Made by a program: the position numbers and the translations under genes | Notes under the pieces: model-generated | Databases searched by the model: none | What the model was told of the DNA's origin: nothing | What the model saw: the letters and a program-made list of their open reading frames with translations, nothing else | Part shown: piece by piece, positions 22,841-31,491 of the stretch | Layout: the number at the start of each line of letters is the position of its first letter | How positions within the stretch are numbered: position 1 is the stretch's first letter | From: Nitrospirota bacterium | GTDB lineage: Bacteria; Nitrospirota; JACRHL01 | DNA length: 46,691 nt | Assembly (NCBI GenBank): GCA_029881725.1 | Contig: JAOUMB010000019.1 | Coordinates: 1-46,691 of the forward strand | Direction: 5' to 3'

Positions 22841-23721
22841 CCGCCCCCGGCCGTCACCGGTTCGGCCGCCTGTGGGTGGCGGCGTTGCTGGTGGCGGGAG
22901 TGCCGTTGGCCATTACGCTGCTCACCTTTTTGCGTGAAATCATCGATCTGTCCGTGTTGACCCGTACCAATCCGCTGCAGGAGGTCGCCTCCAGTCTGGT
23001 CCAACGGGTGGACCTGCGCCTGGCCGAAGCTGGGGCCAAAATGCGCGCGGTGGCCGGTGATCCATCGGCACATGATGCGGGCTTGGCCGTGTATGCGCCG
23101 TTCGTGGAGAACGGTCCGTTTGCCGCCGTGTCGGTTACCCATGCCCGCCAGCGTTCCCTGTTGCCCGCCGGCACCCCGCTGGCGGATGACCCGGTGTGGG
23201 AAGCGTTGCCGGAAGACGGTTTTTCGCCGTTGCGCTTTCTGGCCGACGGCCGCCCTGTGGTGGCGGTGGTGGTGACCGGGGAAGGGGGCCGCAAGGCGGT
23301 GGGTATGGTGGATCTGGAGCGCCTGTTGGGGCATGATCTGGTGGACCGCATGCGGCTGGCCCGCTGGGGGGAGGTGTTTATTGCCGCGCCGGACGGGAGA
23401 ATTTTCCTTTCCGCCCGGCGGGAACTGGTGGGGCGGCGGGTAACTGACCTTGGGCTGCGGCCGGTGGCCGGTGCCGAGGGTGTATGGCGGGACGGAAATG
23501 GCACGGATCACTGGGTGGGGCTGGCCGATGCCACTGGTGCGGGCAGCGCCGCGCGCGGCTGGCGGGTGGGGCTGACCGTGCCGGAGACGGTGCAGGCCAC
23601 CCGCAACCGGGGCACCCAGACGGCGGTGTGGGCCATCATCGGCGCGGTGCTGACCGTCACCGCCGGCCTGTTGGCGGTGTTCCTGCACAGCCTGCGCGGC
23701 CCGGCGCGGGAGTCGTCGTGA
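22837..23721 (+). CDS. Orphan Cache-type periplasmic sensor-like membrane protein
   Basis: The probable start is the TTG at 22837, overlapping the TGA of the previous gene (TTGA). The 294-residue protein has an N-terminal helix (FGRLWVAALLVAGVPLAITLL), an extracytoplasmic domain of about 220 residues with a double-Cache/PDC-like pattern (VYAPFVENGPFAAVSVT, VVAVVVTGEGGRKAVGMVDL, FIAAPDGRIFLSARRELVG), and a second helix (VWAIIGAVLTVTAGLLAVFL) followed by only about 12 residues. It thus lacks any kinase, cyclase or methyl-accepting output domain. It may sense a ligand for a partner or be a structural part of the complex. Confidence 0.6.
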   Translation: MTAPGRHRFGRLWVAALLVAGVPLAITLLTFLREIIDLSVLTRTNPLQEVASSLVQRVDLRLAEAGAKMRAVAGDPSAHDAGLAVYAPFVENGPFAAVSVTHARQRSLLPAGTPLADDPVWEALPEDGFSPLRFLADGRPVVAVVVTGEGGRKAVGMVDLERLLGHDLVDRMRLARWGEVFIAAPDGRIFLSARRELVGRRVTDLGLRPVAGAEGVWRDGNGTDHWVGLADATGAGSAARGWRVGLTVPETVQATRNRGTQTAVWAIIGAVLTVTAGLLAVFLHSLRGPARESS

Positions 23722-25019
23722 ACGCGCGCCGCCTGATCCGCATACGCCACCTGGTGCAGTGGTCCCTGCTGGCCCTGTTCGTGCTGATCCCGTTCACCGG
23801 CCTGTTCCGCGTGGACGTGGCCGCCGGGCGCTTCCTGGTGGCCGGGTGGCAGATATGGTGGGACGATTTTTTCATCGTATTCGGTTTCTGGTCCATGGTG
23901 TTCTTTTCCATGACCGCCTTCTATTCCAACCTGGGAATGATCTTCTGCGGCTGGATGTGCCCACAGCACACCCTTTCCGAATGGCTTAACAACCTGATCC
24001 GCACCCTGCTTGGGCGGCGGGTGCTGGCGGGCATCTCGCCGGAACGGCAGGAGGGGCGCTCCAAGCGCAAGGGATTGCCCGCCAAGGTGGCGGCGTGGAG
24101 TGTGTTCCTGGTGGTGGTACTGGCGCTGAGCACGGTGTTGACCCTGGCCTGCCTGCACTATTTCTTTACCGCCCCCGAACTGCTGGCCCATTTTTTGGGG
24201 GGTGAATTCAATCTGTACATTGCCGTGTTCACGGTCATGCTGGGCAGCTTCGTGGTGGTGGACCTGGGGCTGCTGCGCCATTTCTGGTGCAAGTACATGT
24301 GTCCCTACGGCCTGTGGCAGTACATGTTCCGGGGACCGGGCACATTGCAGATTCATTTTGCGACCGAACGTGAGGGCGACTGCAAAAGCTGCTCCCTGTG
24401 CAAGGACGTGTGCCCGGTGGATCTGGATCCCCGCCAGCCGGAGGTATACACGCGCTGCATCAACTGCGCGGTGTGCATCGACGCCTGCGAGGGCTACATG
24501 GGGCGTTTCGGCAAGGCGCCAATCCTCTCCTTCGGGTTCGGCACCCGTGCCCAGCAGGGGCTGCGCATCCAGAATCGGCGGAATCCGCTGCTGGCCCCCG
24601 GAGTGCTGTGGCCGCTGGCCGGAGTGGCCGCCGGTGCGGCGTTGTTTGCCGGTGGATTGAAGGCGTTCCAGCCGGTAAAACTGACGTTCTCCGCCGTGCA
24701 GCGCACCGCCCAGGTGGGCGCCGACGGGGTGGACTACAACGTATCCATCGTCAACAAGGACGATCGGCCGCACCGGTTTGTGATCCACGTGATCCCGCCG
24801 GACGGTGCCCGGGCCATCGTGACGACTCCGAGCGTGGCGCTGGGGGTGGGGGAGCGCGGCGATCTGCCGGTGCGCATCACCCACGGAAGCCTGGCCTATG
24901 ACCGCCCCTACACGGTGCAACTGGAGGTGGAGCAGGAAACCTCCGGCCGCCGCTTTGCCGACTCGGTCACCTATTATGTGGCCGCCCCGGTGTCCGCTGG
25001 ACAAGCGGGCGACCTGTGA
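23718..25019 (+). CDS. ccoG: Cytochrome oxidase accessory protein CcoG (RdxA/FixG)
   Basis: The GTG at 23718 overlaps the previous stop. The 433-residue protein has several N-terminal helices, the FCGWMCPQHTLSEW motif near residue 78, MCPYGLWQYMFRG near 195, and two 4Fe-4S motifs: CKSCSLCKDVCPVDL near 222 and CINCAVCIDACEG near 247. After another helix a C-terminal Ig-like (IG_FixG) domain occupies the last 120 residues. CcoG is a Cu(II) reductase for cbb3-oxidase copper delivery. No ccoNOP lies in this window, so here it probably serves the short CcoN-like proteins or acts on an oxidase elsewhere. Confidence 0.92.
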   Translation: MNARRLIRIRHLVQWSLLALFVLIPFTGLFRVDVAAGRFLVAGWQIWWDDFFIVFGFWSMVFFSMTAFYSNLGMIFCGWMCPQHTLSEWLNNLIRTLLGRRVLAGISPERQEGRSKRKGLPAKVAAWSVFLVVVLALSTVLTLACLHYFFTAPELLAHFLGGEFNLYIAVFTVMLGSFVVVDLGLLRHFWCKYMCPYGLWQYMFRGPGTLQIHFATEREGDCKSCSLCKDVCPVDLDPRQPEVYTRCINCAVCIDACEGYMGRFGKAPILSFGFGTRAQQGLRIQNRRNPLLAPGVLWPLAGVAAGAALFAGGLKAFQPVKLTFSAVQRTAQVGADGVDYNVSIVNKDDRPHRFVIHVIPPDGARAIVTTPSVALGVGERGDLPVRITHGSLAYDRPYTVQLEVEQETSGRRFADSVTYYVAAPVSAGQAGDL

Positions 25020-25081
25020 CATAGCATAAGCGGCCCGGGCCATGCATTTTGCGCGGCCCTGTTTTACCAATTTCCCCGAGC

Positions 25082-25618
25082 ATGACCATTCTGGCCCGCA
25101 GCGAAATCCTGCACGAAATTGCCAATGGACGCATCCGCGTTTCGCCTTACGACGAGTCGCTGGTGGGTCCGGCCAGTATCGACCTGCACCTGTCCAACGT
25201 GTTTCGCGTGTTCCGCTATATGAAGGAAAACGTGCGGGTGGACGTGAACGCGGATTTCAAGCAGGCCACCCGTGGCATTCGGGTCAAGGAGGGGGAGACC
25301 CTCCTGCTCAAGCCGGGCGAGACCGTGCTCGGCATCACCACCGAAAAGATCGAATTGCCGGATGACATCTGCGGCTGGCTGGAGGGGCGTTCGCGCTTCG
25401 CCCGCCTGGGGCTGCTGGTGCATATTTCGGCCAGTTTCATGCAGCCGGGCCTGTCCAACCATCAGGTTCTGGAGATGTCCAATTTCGGCCCGGCGCCGCT
25501 GGACATCTGTCCCGGCACCCCGATCTGCCAGTTTATATTTCAGCGCACCACCGGCCACGGCACCTATGAGGGCCGCTTCAGGGAACAGACGCCGGAGCGC
25601 TTTTTACATGACGATTGA
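25082..25618 (+). CDS. dcd: dCTP deaminase
   Basis: Converts dCTP to dUTP (or dUMP in bifunctional forms) for thymidylate synthesis. The ATG at 25082 gives 178 residues. The trimeric dUTPase-like fold is shown by GPASIDLHL (29-37), WLEGRSRFARLGL (99-111) and PGLSNHQVLEMSN (122-134). R103, S104 and R108 align with the substrate loop, and E131 with the catalytic Glu. The usual SSLAR is SRFAR and the usual PGW is PGL, so it is a divergent subgroup. A flavin-dependent thymidylate synthase lies 3 kb downstream. Confidence 0.9.
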   Translation: MTILARSEILHEIANGRIRVSPYDESLVGPASIDLHLSNVFRVFRYMKENVRVDVNADFKQATRGIRVKEGETLLLKPGETVLGITTEKIELPDDICGWLEGRSRFARLGLLVHISASFMQPGLSNHQVLEMSNFGPAPLDICPGTPICQFIFQRTTGHGTYEGRFREQTPERFLHDD

Positions 25619-25662
25619 CCCGGACGCCACGCGCCCGGTATTGAAAATGGATTGAACGACCC

Positions 25663-27138
25663 ATGCGGTTTGACGAATTTGACCTGCCTGCGCAGGTGAT
25701 CGAGGGGACCCGCACTGCGGGGTTTACCGAATGCACACCGATCCAGGAACTGAGCCTGCCGATCAGCCTGAGTGGTGCCGACATGGTGGGCCAGGCCCAG
25801 ACCGGCACCGGCAAGACCGCCGCGTTTCTGATCTCGGTCTACACCCGTCTGCTGACCCACGAGCGGGCCTACAAGGGCAGTGAGCCGGCGCCGCGCGCGC
25901 TGATCATCGCCCCCACCCGCGAATTGGTGGTGCAGATCGAAAAGGACGCCCAGGTGCTGGGCGCCCACACCGGTTTGAACACCATGGTGGTGTTCGGCGG
26001 CATGAATTACGACAAGCAACGCCAGGAACTGGCGGAAAACCCGGACATTCTGGTGGGCACGCCGGGGCGGCTGATCGACTACTTCAAGCAGCGCATCTAC
26101 ACCCTGAAGGGCATCGAGATCCTGGTGGTGGATGAAGCCGACCGCATGTTCGACATGGGCTTCATCGATGACATCCGCTACATGCTGCGCAGCATGCCGA
26201 AGCCGGGAGAGCGCCAGACCCTGCTGTTCTCGGCCACCTTCCCGCAGCGGGTGCAGGAACTGGCCTACGAGCACATGCACGAGGCCCAGAGCGTGTCGGT
26301 CACCCCCGATCAGGTGACCGCCGACCGGGTCACCCAGGTGCTGTATCTGGTGGCCAACCACGAAAAATTCAGCCTGCTGGCCGGGGTATTGGGCGGCATT
26401 ATCGGCGGCAAGACCATGGTGTTCGTGAACACCAAGCGCACTGGTGAGGACATTGAATACTGGCTGGAGGCCAACGGCATTCAGGCGCGCTTCATCAGTG
26501 GCGACGTGCCGCAAAAGAAGCGGCTGACCCTGCTGGATGCATTCAAGAGCGGCGAACTGCCGGTGCTGATCGCCACCGACGTGGCCAGCCGCGGGCTGCA
26601 CATCGATGCCGTGTCGCACGTGATCAACTATGACGTGCCGCAGGACCCGGAAGACTATGTGCACCGCATCGGCCGTACCGCCCGCGCCGGAGCCAAGGGC
26701 GACGCGATCACCTTCGGCTGCGAAACCTACTCCGAATACCTGATCGGTGTGGAGAAATTCATCGGCAACAAGATTCCCATCGAGGCGCCGGAGGATGAAT
26801 TGTTTGTGGAGGTGAAGCAGCCACACCGGCGGCGGGTACGCAAGGACGGTCCGGGAGGGCGTCCCGGAGGGCGTGGGGGCGAGTCGTCCGGCCGGGGCGG
26901 GCAGCGCCGCGACGGTCGTTCGGGTGGCGGGCGTTCCGAGGGGGGCCGGAGCCGTGGCGGCGGAGCACCGCGCCCGGAAGGCGACGCGGCCAAATCCCCG
27001 GTGCAGGCCGCCGGAGGGCCGAATCCTCCGGCCGAAGGGGAAAAGAAGCGTCGCCGCAGGCGGCGCAGAAAAGGCAGCGGTCAGGCGCCGGCCACGGGGG
27101 AGAGCGGCGCCCGCGTCATTCCGACCGACGGGGGGTGA
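25663..27138 (+). CDS. DEAD-box ATP-dependent RNA helicase (RhlB/RhlE-like)
   Basis: The full two-RecA core is visible: Q-motif FTECTPIQ, Walker [22 protein letters not shown] ([13 protein letters not shown]), SAT, then [23 protein letters not shown] and [10 protein letters not shown]. The last 115 residues are a disordered RGG/Arg-rich tail ending in a cluster of seven Arg and VIPTDGG, likely for RNA binding. The core is most like RhlB. The gene ends tail-to-tail with queF, overlapping it by 23 bases. Confidence 0.93.
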   Translation: MRFDEFDLPAQVIEGTRTAGFTECTPIQELSLPISLSGADMVGQAQTGTGKTAAFLISVYTRLLTHERAYKGSEPAPRALIIAPTRELVVQIEKDAQVLGAHTGLNTMVVFGGMNYDKQRQELAENPDILVGTPGRLIDYFKQRIYTLKGIEILVVDEADRMFDMGFIDDIRYMLRSMPKPGERQTLLFSATFPQRVQELAYEHMHEAQSVSVTPDQVTADRVTQVLYLVANHEKFSLLAGVLGGIIGGKTMVFVNTKRTGEDIEYWLEANGIQARFISGDVPQKKRLTLLDAFKSGELPVLIATDVASRGLHIDAVSHVINYDVPQDPEDYVHRIGRTARAGAKGDAITFGCETYSEYLIGVEKFIGNKIPIEAPEDELFVEVKQPHRRRVRKDGPGGRPGGRGGESSGRGGQRRDGRSGGGRSEGGRSRGGGAPRPEGDAAKSPVQAAGGPNPPAEGEKKRRRRRRRKGSGQAPATGESGARVIPTDGG

Positions 27139-27493
27139 TCCGCTGTCCACCGGTGACGGTGACCACTGTATGAATCCCGCCGCGCACGTAAAAATCACCG
27201 GTGACGGTGATTTCGCGCGGGTTCACTGCGGTCACCAGGTCGTCCAGAATGCGGTTGGTGACCGCCTCGTGAAAATGCCCCTCGTCACGAAAGCTCCACA
27301 TGTACAGCTTGAGGCTCTTCAGCTCCACACACAGCACATCCGGTACGTAGCGGATGTCGAAGGTGGCGAAGTCGGGCTGGCCGGTCTTGGGGCACAGGCA
27401 GGTGAATTCGGGGCAGTTGAAATGGATTTCGTAGTCCCGCTCGGGGTTGGGATTTTCAAACGTTTCCAGTTGCCGGGTGGGGCGCGTGGTCAT
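27116..27493 (-). CDS. queF: NADPH-dependent preQ0 reductase QueF
   Basis: Reduces 7-cyano-7-deazaguanine to preQ1 in queuosine synthesis. The ATG at 27493 gives 125 residues, the short (YkvM/B. subtilis) type. [14 protein letters not shown] holds the catalytic C34 and the Asp D41. [22 protein letters not shown] has the family motif with substrate-binding Glu57 and the QueF-specific hinge. The rest of the queuosine pathway is not in this window, and I saw no preQ1 riboswitch upstream. Confidence 0.95.
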   Translation of the reverse strand: MTTRPTRQLETFENPNPERDYEIHFNCPEFTCLCPKTGQPDFATFDIRYVPDVLCVELKSLKLYMWSFRDEGHFHEAVTNRILDDLVTAVNPREITVTGDFYVRGGIHTVVTVTGGQRITPRRSE

Positions 27494-27582
27494 GGGCTCG
27501 GTCCTTGTCTGTCGTTCGGGGTTGCGGCGCACATGATACCCCACCGGCATATCCCTGTGCCGCAGGCAGGTAAAGGAGGAAG

Positions 27583-28344
27583 ATGAGACGTACGTGGATG
27601 CTGGCCCGGTTGTGGCTGCACCTGCTGGTGGGCGGCGGCTGGTCGTCGCTGGTGATTCCCTTTGCCGCCCTGGGCGGGCAGGGGGTTCTTTCGCGTTATA
27701 TTTTTGCTCGTGCCGCCGCCTGGGCACGCCGTGCGGTGCGCATCGCCGGGGGGCGCGTGGTCCTTGAGGGGGTGGAGAAAATCCCCGCTGAAGGGCCGGT
27801 TCTGTACGTGGTCAATCACCAGAGCGCCATGGATATCCCGGTGCTGCTTGGCCATCTGCCGGGGGCGCCCGGTTTTGTGGCCAAAAAGGAACTGCTCAAT
27901 CTGCCCATGCTGAGTTTCTGGATGCGCCGTTTGGGGTGTGTGCCCATCGACCGCTCCAACCCGCGTGCCGGTCTGAAGGCGGTGACCGAGGCCGCTGGGC
28001 GTGTGCGCGGCGGCCGACGCATTGTGTTGTTTCCGGAAGGAACCCGCACCCGCGAGCCGGACGGAACCATGTTGCCGTTCAAGCGGGGGGCATTCAAGCT
28101 GGCCCTGGAGTCGGACGCGGTGGTGGTGCCGGTGACCGTGGAGGGTAGCCGGTTTCTGCTGGCGCGCGGCTGGCCCGAGGGGTATCACGGGCAGGTGAAG
28201 CTGATCGTGCACGACCCGATCCCGGTGGCGGGTATGGATGACGCCGCGCGCAAGCTGCTCTCCGACCGGGTTGAAACGTTGATCTCCGGGGGGCTGAAAA
28301 GCCACTATATGGGTTCCCTTCCCAAGGAGTTGGCGGCGCCGTGA
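27583..28344 (+). CDS. plsC: 1-acyl-sn-glycerol-3-phosphate acyltransferase
   Basis: Makes phosphatidic acid from lysophosphatidic acid at the inner membrane. AGGAGGA precedes the ATG. N78, H79 and D84 form the NHxxxxD catalytic motif ([11 protein letters not shown]), followed by [15 protein letters not shown] and FPEGTRTR, the remaining acyltransferase blocks. It has two N-terminal hydrophobic segments. The stop overlaps the thyX start (GTGA), so the two genes are translationally coupled. Confidence 0.93.
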   Translation: MRRTWMLARLWLHLLVGGGWSSLVIPFAALGGQGVLSRYIFARAAAWARRAVRIAGGRVVLEGVEKIPAEGPVLYVVNHQSAMDIPVLLGHLPGAPGFVAKKELLNLPMLSFWMRRLGCVPIDRSNPRAGLKAVTEAAGRVRGGRRIVLFPEGTRTREPDGTMLPFKRGAFKLALESDAVVVPVTVEGSRFLLARGWPEGYHGQVKLIVHDPIPVAGMDDAARKLLSDRVETLISGGLKSHYMGSLPKELAAP

Positions 28345-29903
28345 AGGTTACCCTGGTCAACATCTTCAACCGCCCGTTTGACAACGCCGTGGCGGCGGCC
28401 CGCACCTGCTATTCCGGCAGCGGGCTGGTCACCCCGGAGCAGGCGGCGGGAGAGCATCTGGCCGATGCGGAAAAGCGCCGCGCCGCCCATGCGCGCAAGC
28501 ACAATCTGGCCAAAAGTATTTTCGAGGCCGGGCACCACACCACGTTGCAGCATGCCCACGTGCAGTTTGCCCTGGAGGGGGTGAGCCGTCAGTTCATCTG
28601 GTCGTTTTTACATTCGCACCCGTTCTACAACTCGGAGCAGGTGTCCCAGCGCTACGTGTCCGTGTCGCCGGACGAGGTGGTGGTGCCGGAGGGGCTGCCT
28701 CCCGCTGCCCGTGACATATATCTGCAGTCGGTGGCGCGGCAGATGGCCGACTACCAGTGGCTGGTGGAGGTCCTCACGCCGCTGGCCGGTGAGGCCTATT
28801 TCAAGTTGTTTCCGGCCCGAAGGGATAAAAAACGCGGTGCCGTGGACGTGCAGAAAAAGGCGCAGGAAATTGCCCGCTATGTGTTGCCGGTGGGCACCTC
28901 GGCGTTTTTGTATCACACGATCAGCCTGCTTACCCTGCTGCGCTACCGGCGCGGCGCTGACCACTTCGACACCCCTGCCGAGCAACGGCGGGTGGTGGAC
29001 GAGATGGTGCGCCAGGTGCTGGCTACCGACCCGGAACTGGGCGGGCTGATCGAAGACCCCCTGCCCCTGGAGGAGACGCCCGAGTATCGGTGGATGGAGC
29101 GCATGTGGGGTGAGGCAGAGCCGGACGAGTCGTTTGCGGAACATTTTGAGCAGCGGCTGGATGGGTGTGTCTCGCGGCTGGTGGACTGGTCGGCGAACGC
29201 GGAGGCGACCCTGGCGGACGCGGTCCGGCAGGTGTTGGGAATTTCCCCCGATCGGCTGGACGATGCGGCGGCAATCGCTGCAGTGCTGGACCCGAAGGAA
29301 AACCCGTGGCTGGGGGAAACCCTGAACCTGAAGTCCCACGGCAAGCTCAGCCGGGCACTGGTCCACCCTCACTACACGTTTATCAAAAGGATTTCCCATA
29401 CTGCCGACAGCCAGGATCAGCGCCATCGCATGACCCCCGCCAGCCGTCCGATCCTGGCGGCCCAGGTGAACGGGCAGCCGGACTACGTGACCCCGCCTCT
29501 CTTGAGCCTGGACGACGCGGTGCTACGCCGCTACGAAGAGTCCATGCACCGCACCTGGGACGACATGGCCCGAATGCAGCAGGCCGGTGCCTCCACCGAG
29601 GCGGCCCACTACCTGCTGCCCAACGCGGTATCCATCCGCTTCACCGAAAGCGGGGACCTGTCCGCCCTGCACCACAAGATGGCCATGCGCCTGTGCTACA
29701 ACGCCCAGGAGGAAATCTGGCAGGCGTCTCTGGACGAGGCGGAACAGATTCGCGCCATTCACCCCCAAATCGGGCGCTGGCTGCTTCCCCCCTGCGGACT
29801 GCGAGACCGCGCCGGCGTGCGCCCGGTGTGCCCGGAGGGGGACCGCTACTGTGGGGTCAAGGTGTGGCGGCTGGACCTTTCGGACTACGTGCGCACCATC
29901 TGA
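28341..29903 (+). CDS. thyX: Double-length flavin-dependent thymidylate synthase (ThyX family)
   Basis: Methylates dUMP to dTMP using FAD and methylene-THF. A typical ThyX has 220-270 residues; this one has 520 and two ThyX-related halves. The N-half has AGHHTTLQHAHVQFALEGVS and ends its motif block NSEQVSQRY (about residues 84-104) but lacks the RHR part of RHRxxSxNExSxRY. The C-half has SQDQRHRMTPASRP (about 357-371) and the C-terminal block CYNAQEEIWQ (about 452-461). The residues of one active site thus seem divided between halves. Long ThyX proteins are known in some bacteria. The start is the GTG at 28341 overlapping plsC. Confidence 0.85.
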   Translation: MKVTLVNIFNRPFDNAVAAARTCYSGSGLVTPEQAAGEHLADAEKRRAAHARKHNLAKSIFEAGHHTTLQHAHVQFALEGVSRQFIWSFLHSHPFYNSEQVSQRYVSVSPDEVVVPEGLPPAARDIYLQSVARQMADYQWLVEVLTPLAGEAYFKLFPARRDKKRGAVDVQKKAQEIARYVLPVGTSAFLYHTISLLTLLRYRRGADHFDTPAEQRRVVDEMVRQVLATDPELGGLIEDPLPLEETPEYRWMERMWGEAEPDESFAEHFEQRLDGCVSRLVDWSANAEATLADAVRQVLGISPDRLDDAAAIAAVLDPKENPWLGETLNLKSHGKLSRALVHPHYTFIKRISHTADSQDQRHRMTPASRPILAAQVNGQPDYVTPPLLSLDDAVLRRYEESMHRTWDDMARMQQAGASTEAAHYLLPNAVSIRFTESGDLSALHHKMAMRLCYNAQEEIWQASLDEAEQIRAIHPQIGRWLLPPCGLRDRAGVRPVCPEGDRYCGVKVWRLDLSDYVRTI

Positions 29904-29930
29904 TTTTTGGGCCGGATCGCGCCCCTTTCA

Positions 29931-29960
29931 TTGAGCATTGCCCCCGTTCCGGCCTATCAT
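29931..29960 (+). promoter_or_regulatory. Candidate promoter of the first FeS paralogue
   Basis: TTGAGC (29931-29936), 18-base spacer, TATCAT (29955-29960), 53 bases before the GTG at 30013. The -35 hexamer is identical to that before the second paralogue. Confidence 0.5.
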
Positions 29961-30012
29961 GGGAGGTTCCGAATCGTTTTCTGAACTTTCCTGAACGGAG
30001 GCCCCTGCCCGC

Positions 30013-30720
30013 GTGGACCTGTTTGCCGCGTATACCGACCGTCCCATGGTGTCCGTCGAAATCGGCGGACAGCCACATGTGGTGCCGGAAGGGGTGACCG
30101 TGCTGCAGGCCATGTGGTACTCGGGAATCCCGGTGGTCAAGGGGGCGGGCTGCCTGGGCGGGGTGTGCGGTGCCTGCACCACCACATGGCGGATGCCCGG
30201 TGACCTGACCGCCAGAAGCGGCCTTGGCTGCCAGATCGCCGTGCGCGAGGGGATGTCGTTCACCCTGTATCCGGTGGATGCGCCGCAAAAGCCCCGTTAC
30301 CGTATGGCCGAACTGGACGACCCGGCGGAGGCGCTGTTTTCCATCTATCCGGAAACCCGCCGCTGCACCCTGTGTGACTCATGCACCCAAGTCTGTCCGC
30401 AGGGAATCACAGTCAAAAGCGGCGTGATGCGGGTGATGAACAAAATGTTCGAGCCGGTGGCGCCCATGTTCGACGAGTGCGTCATGTGCAACATGTGTTC
30501 CCTGGTGTGCGAAGTGGGAATCGCCCCCAATCTGCTGGGCCTGTATGCCCGCAAGGCGGTGGCCCGGGAGCGCCCGGCGCCGCCGGAACTGGAGACGGTG
30601 ATGCGGCGGGTGGCGGACGGGAAATGGGACGCCGAGTGGGGGGCGTTGCTGGAAGGGTCGGGAGAGGCACTGGCCGGGCGTTGCCGGGCGGTGTGGGAGC
30701 GGGACGCATCCCGCGATTGA
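30013..30720 (+). CDS. 2Fe-2S/4Fe-4S protein, SdhB/FrdB-HdrC-like (paralogue 1)
   Basis: Starts with GTG, with ACGGAGG upstream. The N-terminal ferredoxin-like domain (about 10-90) has GCLGGVCGAC and a distant GLGC, giving four Cys for a 2Fe-2S cluster. The C-terminal part has CTLCDSCTQVCP and CVMCNMCSLVCEVG, two full 4Fe-4S motifs. Size and order are those of the iron-sulfur subunit of succinate dehydrogenase/fumarate reductase, with an HdrC-like C-terminal half. It is roughly half identical to the next gene over the N-terminal domain. Two such subunits for one flavoprotein suggest alternative electron partners. Confidence 0.8.
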   Translation: MDLFAAYTDRPMVSVEIGGQPHVVPEGVTVLQAMWYSGIPVVKGAGCLGGVCGACTTTWRMPGDLTARSGLGCQIAVREGMSFTLYPVDAPQKPRYRMAELDDPAEALFSIYPETRRCTLCDSCTQVCPQGITVKSGVMRVMNKMFEPVAPMFDECVMCNMCSLVCEVGIAPNLLGLYARKAVARERPAPPELETVMRRVADGKWDAEWGALLEGSGEALAGRCRAVWERDASRD

Positions 30721-30745
30721 GCCGGGGGGGGTCGGGGTGTTAAAA
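30717..30745 (+). promoter_or_regulatory. Candidate promoter of the second FeS paralogue and frdA-like operon
   Basis: TTGAGC (30717-30722), 17-base G-rich spacer, TAAAAT (30740-30745), 48 bases before the ATG at 30794. It starts within the stop region of paralogue 1. The TTGAGC element is repeated from the preceding promoter. Confidence 0.55.
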
Positions 30746-30793
30746 TCCACCGGTTTTCCCCCAATTTATGTTTTTTAAACCGGGTTTGTCGCA

Positions 30794-31474
30794 ATGTCAG
30801 CCGAGACCGATACCAAACTGGTCACCGTCGAAATCATGGGAAAGCAGTACCAGGTTCCCGACGCCATGACCGTGATCGGAACCATGTGGTACACCGGTCA
30901 CAACATCATCCGCGGCGTGGGCTGTCTGGGTGGTGTGTGTGGCGCGTGCTCCACCGTGTACCGCACCAAGGACGATTTTGCCCTCAAGGTGGGTCTGGGT
31001 TGCCAGATGAAGATTGAGGACGGCATGAGCTTTTTCATGACGCCGTTCTATCCGACCGCCAAGCCCAACTACAACGTGCAGGAGATCGAGCACCCCAAAG
31101 AGGAACTGTTCCGCTACTTCCCGGAGGCGCTCAATTGCCGGAACTGCAACGCCTGCAACAAGGTGTGCCCGCAGGATATCGACATCAAGGGCGCGGTGAA
31201 GGATGCGGTCAAGGGAGACTTCGAAGCAGCCGCCGACAAGGCCCTGTCGTGCGTCATGTGCGGTCTGTGCGTGTCGCGCTGCATCGCTGAGATGGCGCCC
31301 AACATGATCGCCCTCTATGCCCGCCGCACCTGGAGTGTGTTCTACGCCACCAAGCACGAGCGGCTCGACCAGCAGATGAAGCAGATCACTGACGGCGTCT
31401 GGAACGACGAGTGGGACCAGATATCCCAGCTGGATGAGGCGGGGCTCAAGGAATTTTGCAAGGCCCGCCGCTAA
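30794..31474 (+). CDS. 2Fe-2S/4Fe-4S protein, SdhB/FrdB-HdrC-like (paralogue 2)
   Basis: Its 226 residues have the same architecture as paralogue 1: GCLGGVCGAC plus GLGC for a 2Fe-2S cluster, then CRNCNACNKVCPQDI and CVMCGLCVSRC for two 4Fe-4S clusters. It directly precedes the flavoprotein, 17 bases apart, and so is the more likely permanent partner. Unlike canonical SdhB it has no 3Fe-4S-type ligand set; all three motifs are complete. This favours low-potential chemistry such as fumarate reduction or ferredoxin-linked transfer over quinone reduction. Confidence 0.83.
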   Translation: MSAETDTKLVTVEIMGKQYQVPDAMTVIGTMWYTGHNIIRGVGCLGGVCGACSTVYRTKDDFALKVGLGCQMKIEDGMSFFMTPFYPTAKPNYNVQEIEHPKEELFRYFPEALNCRNCNACNKVCPQDIDIKGAVKDAVKGDFEAAADKALSCVMCGLCVSRCIAEMAPNMIALYARRTWSVFYATKHERLDQQMKQITDGVWNDEWDQISQLDEAGLKEFCKARR

Positions 31475-31491
31475 TGGGCCCGGAGACACGC

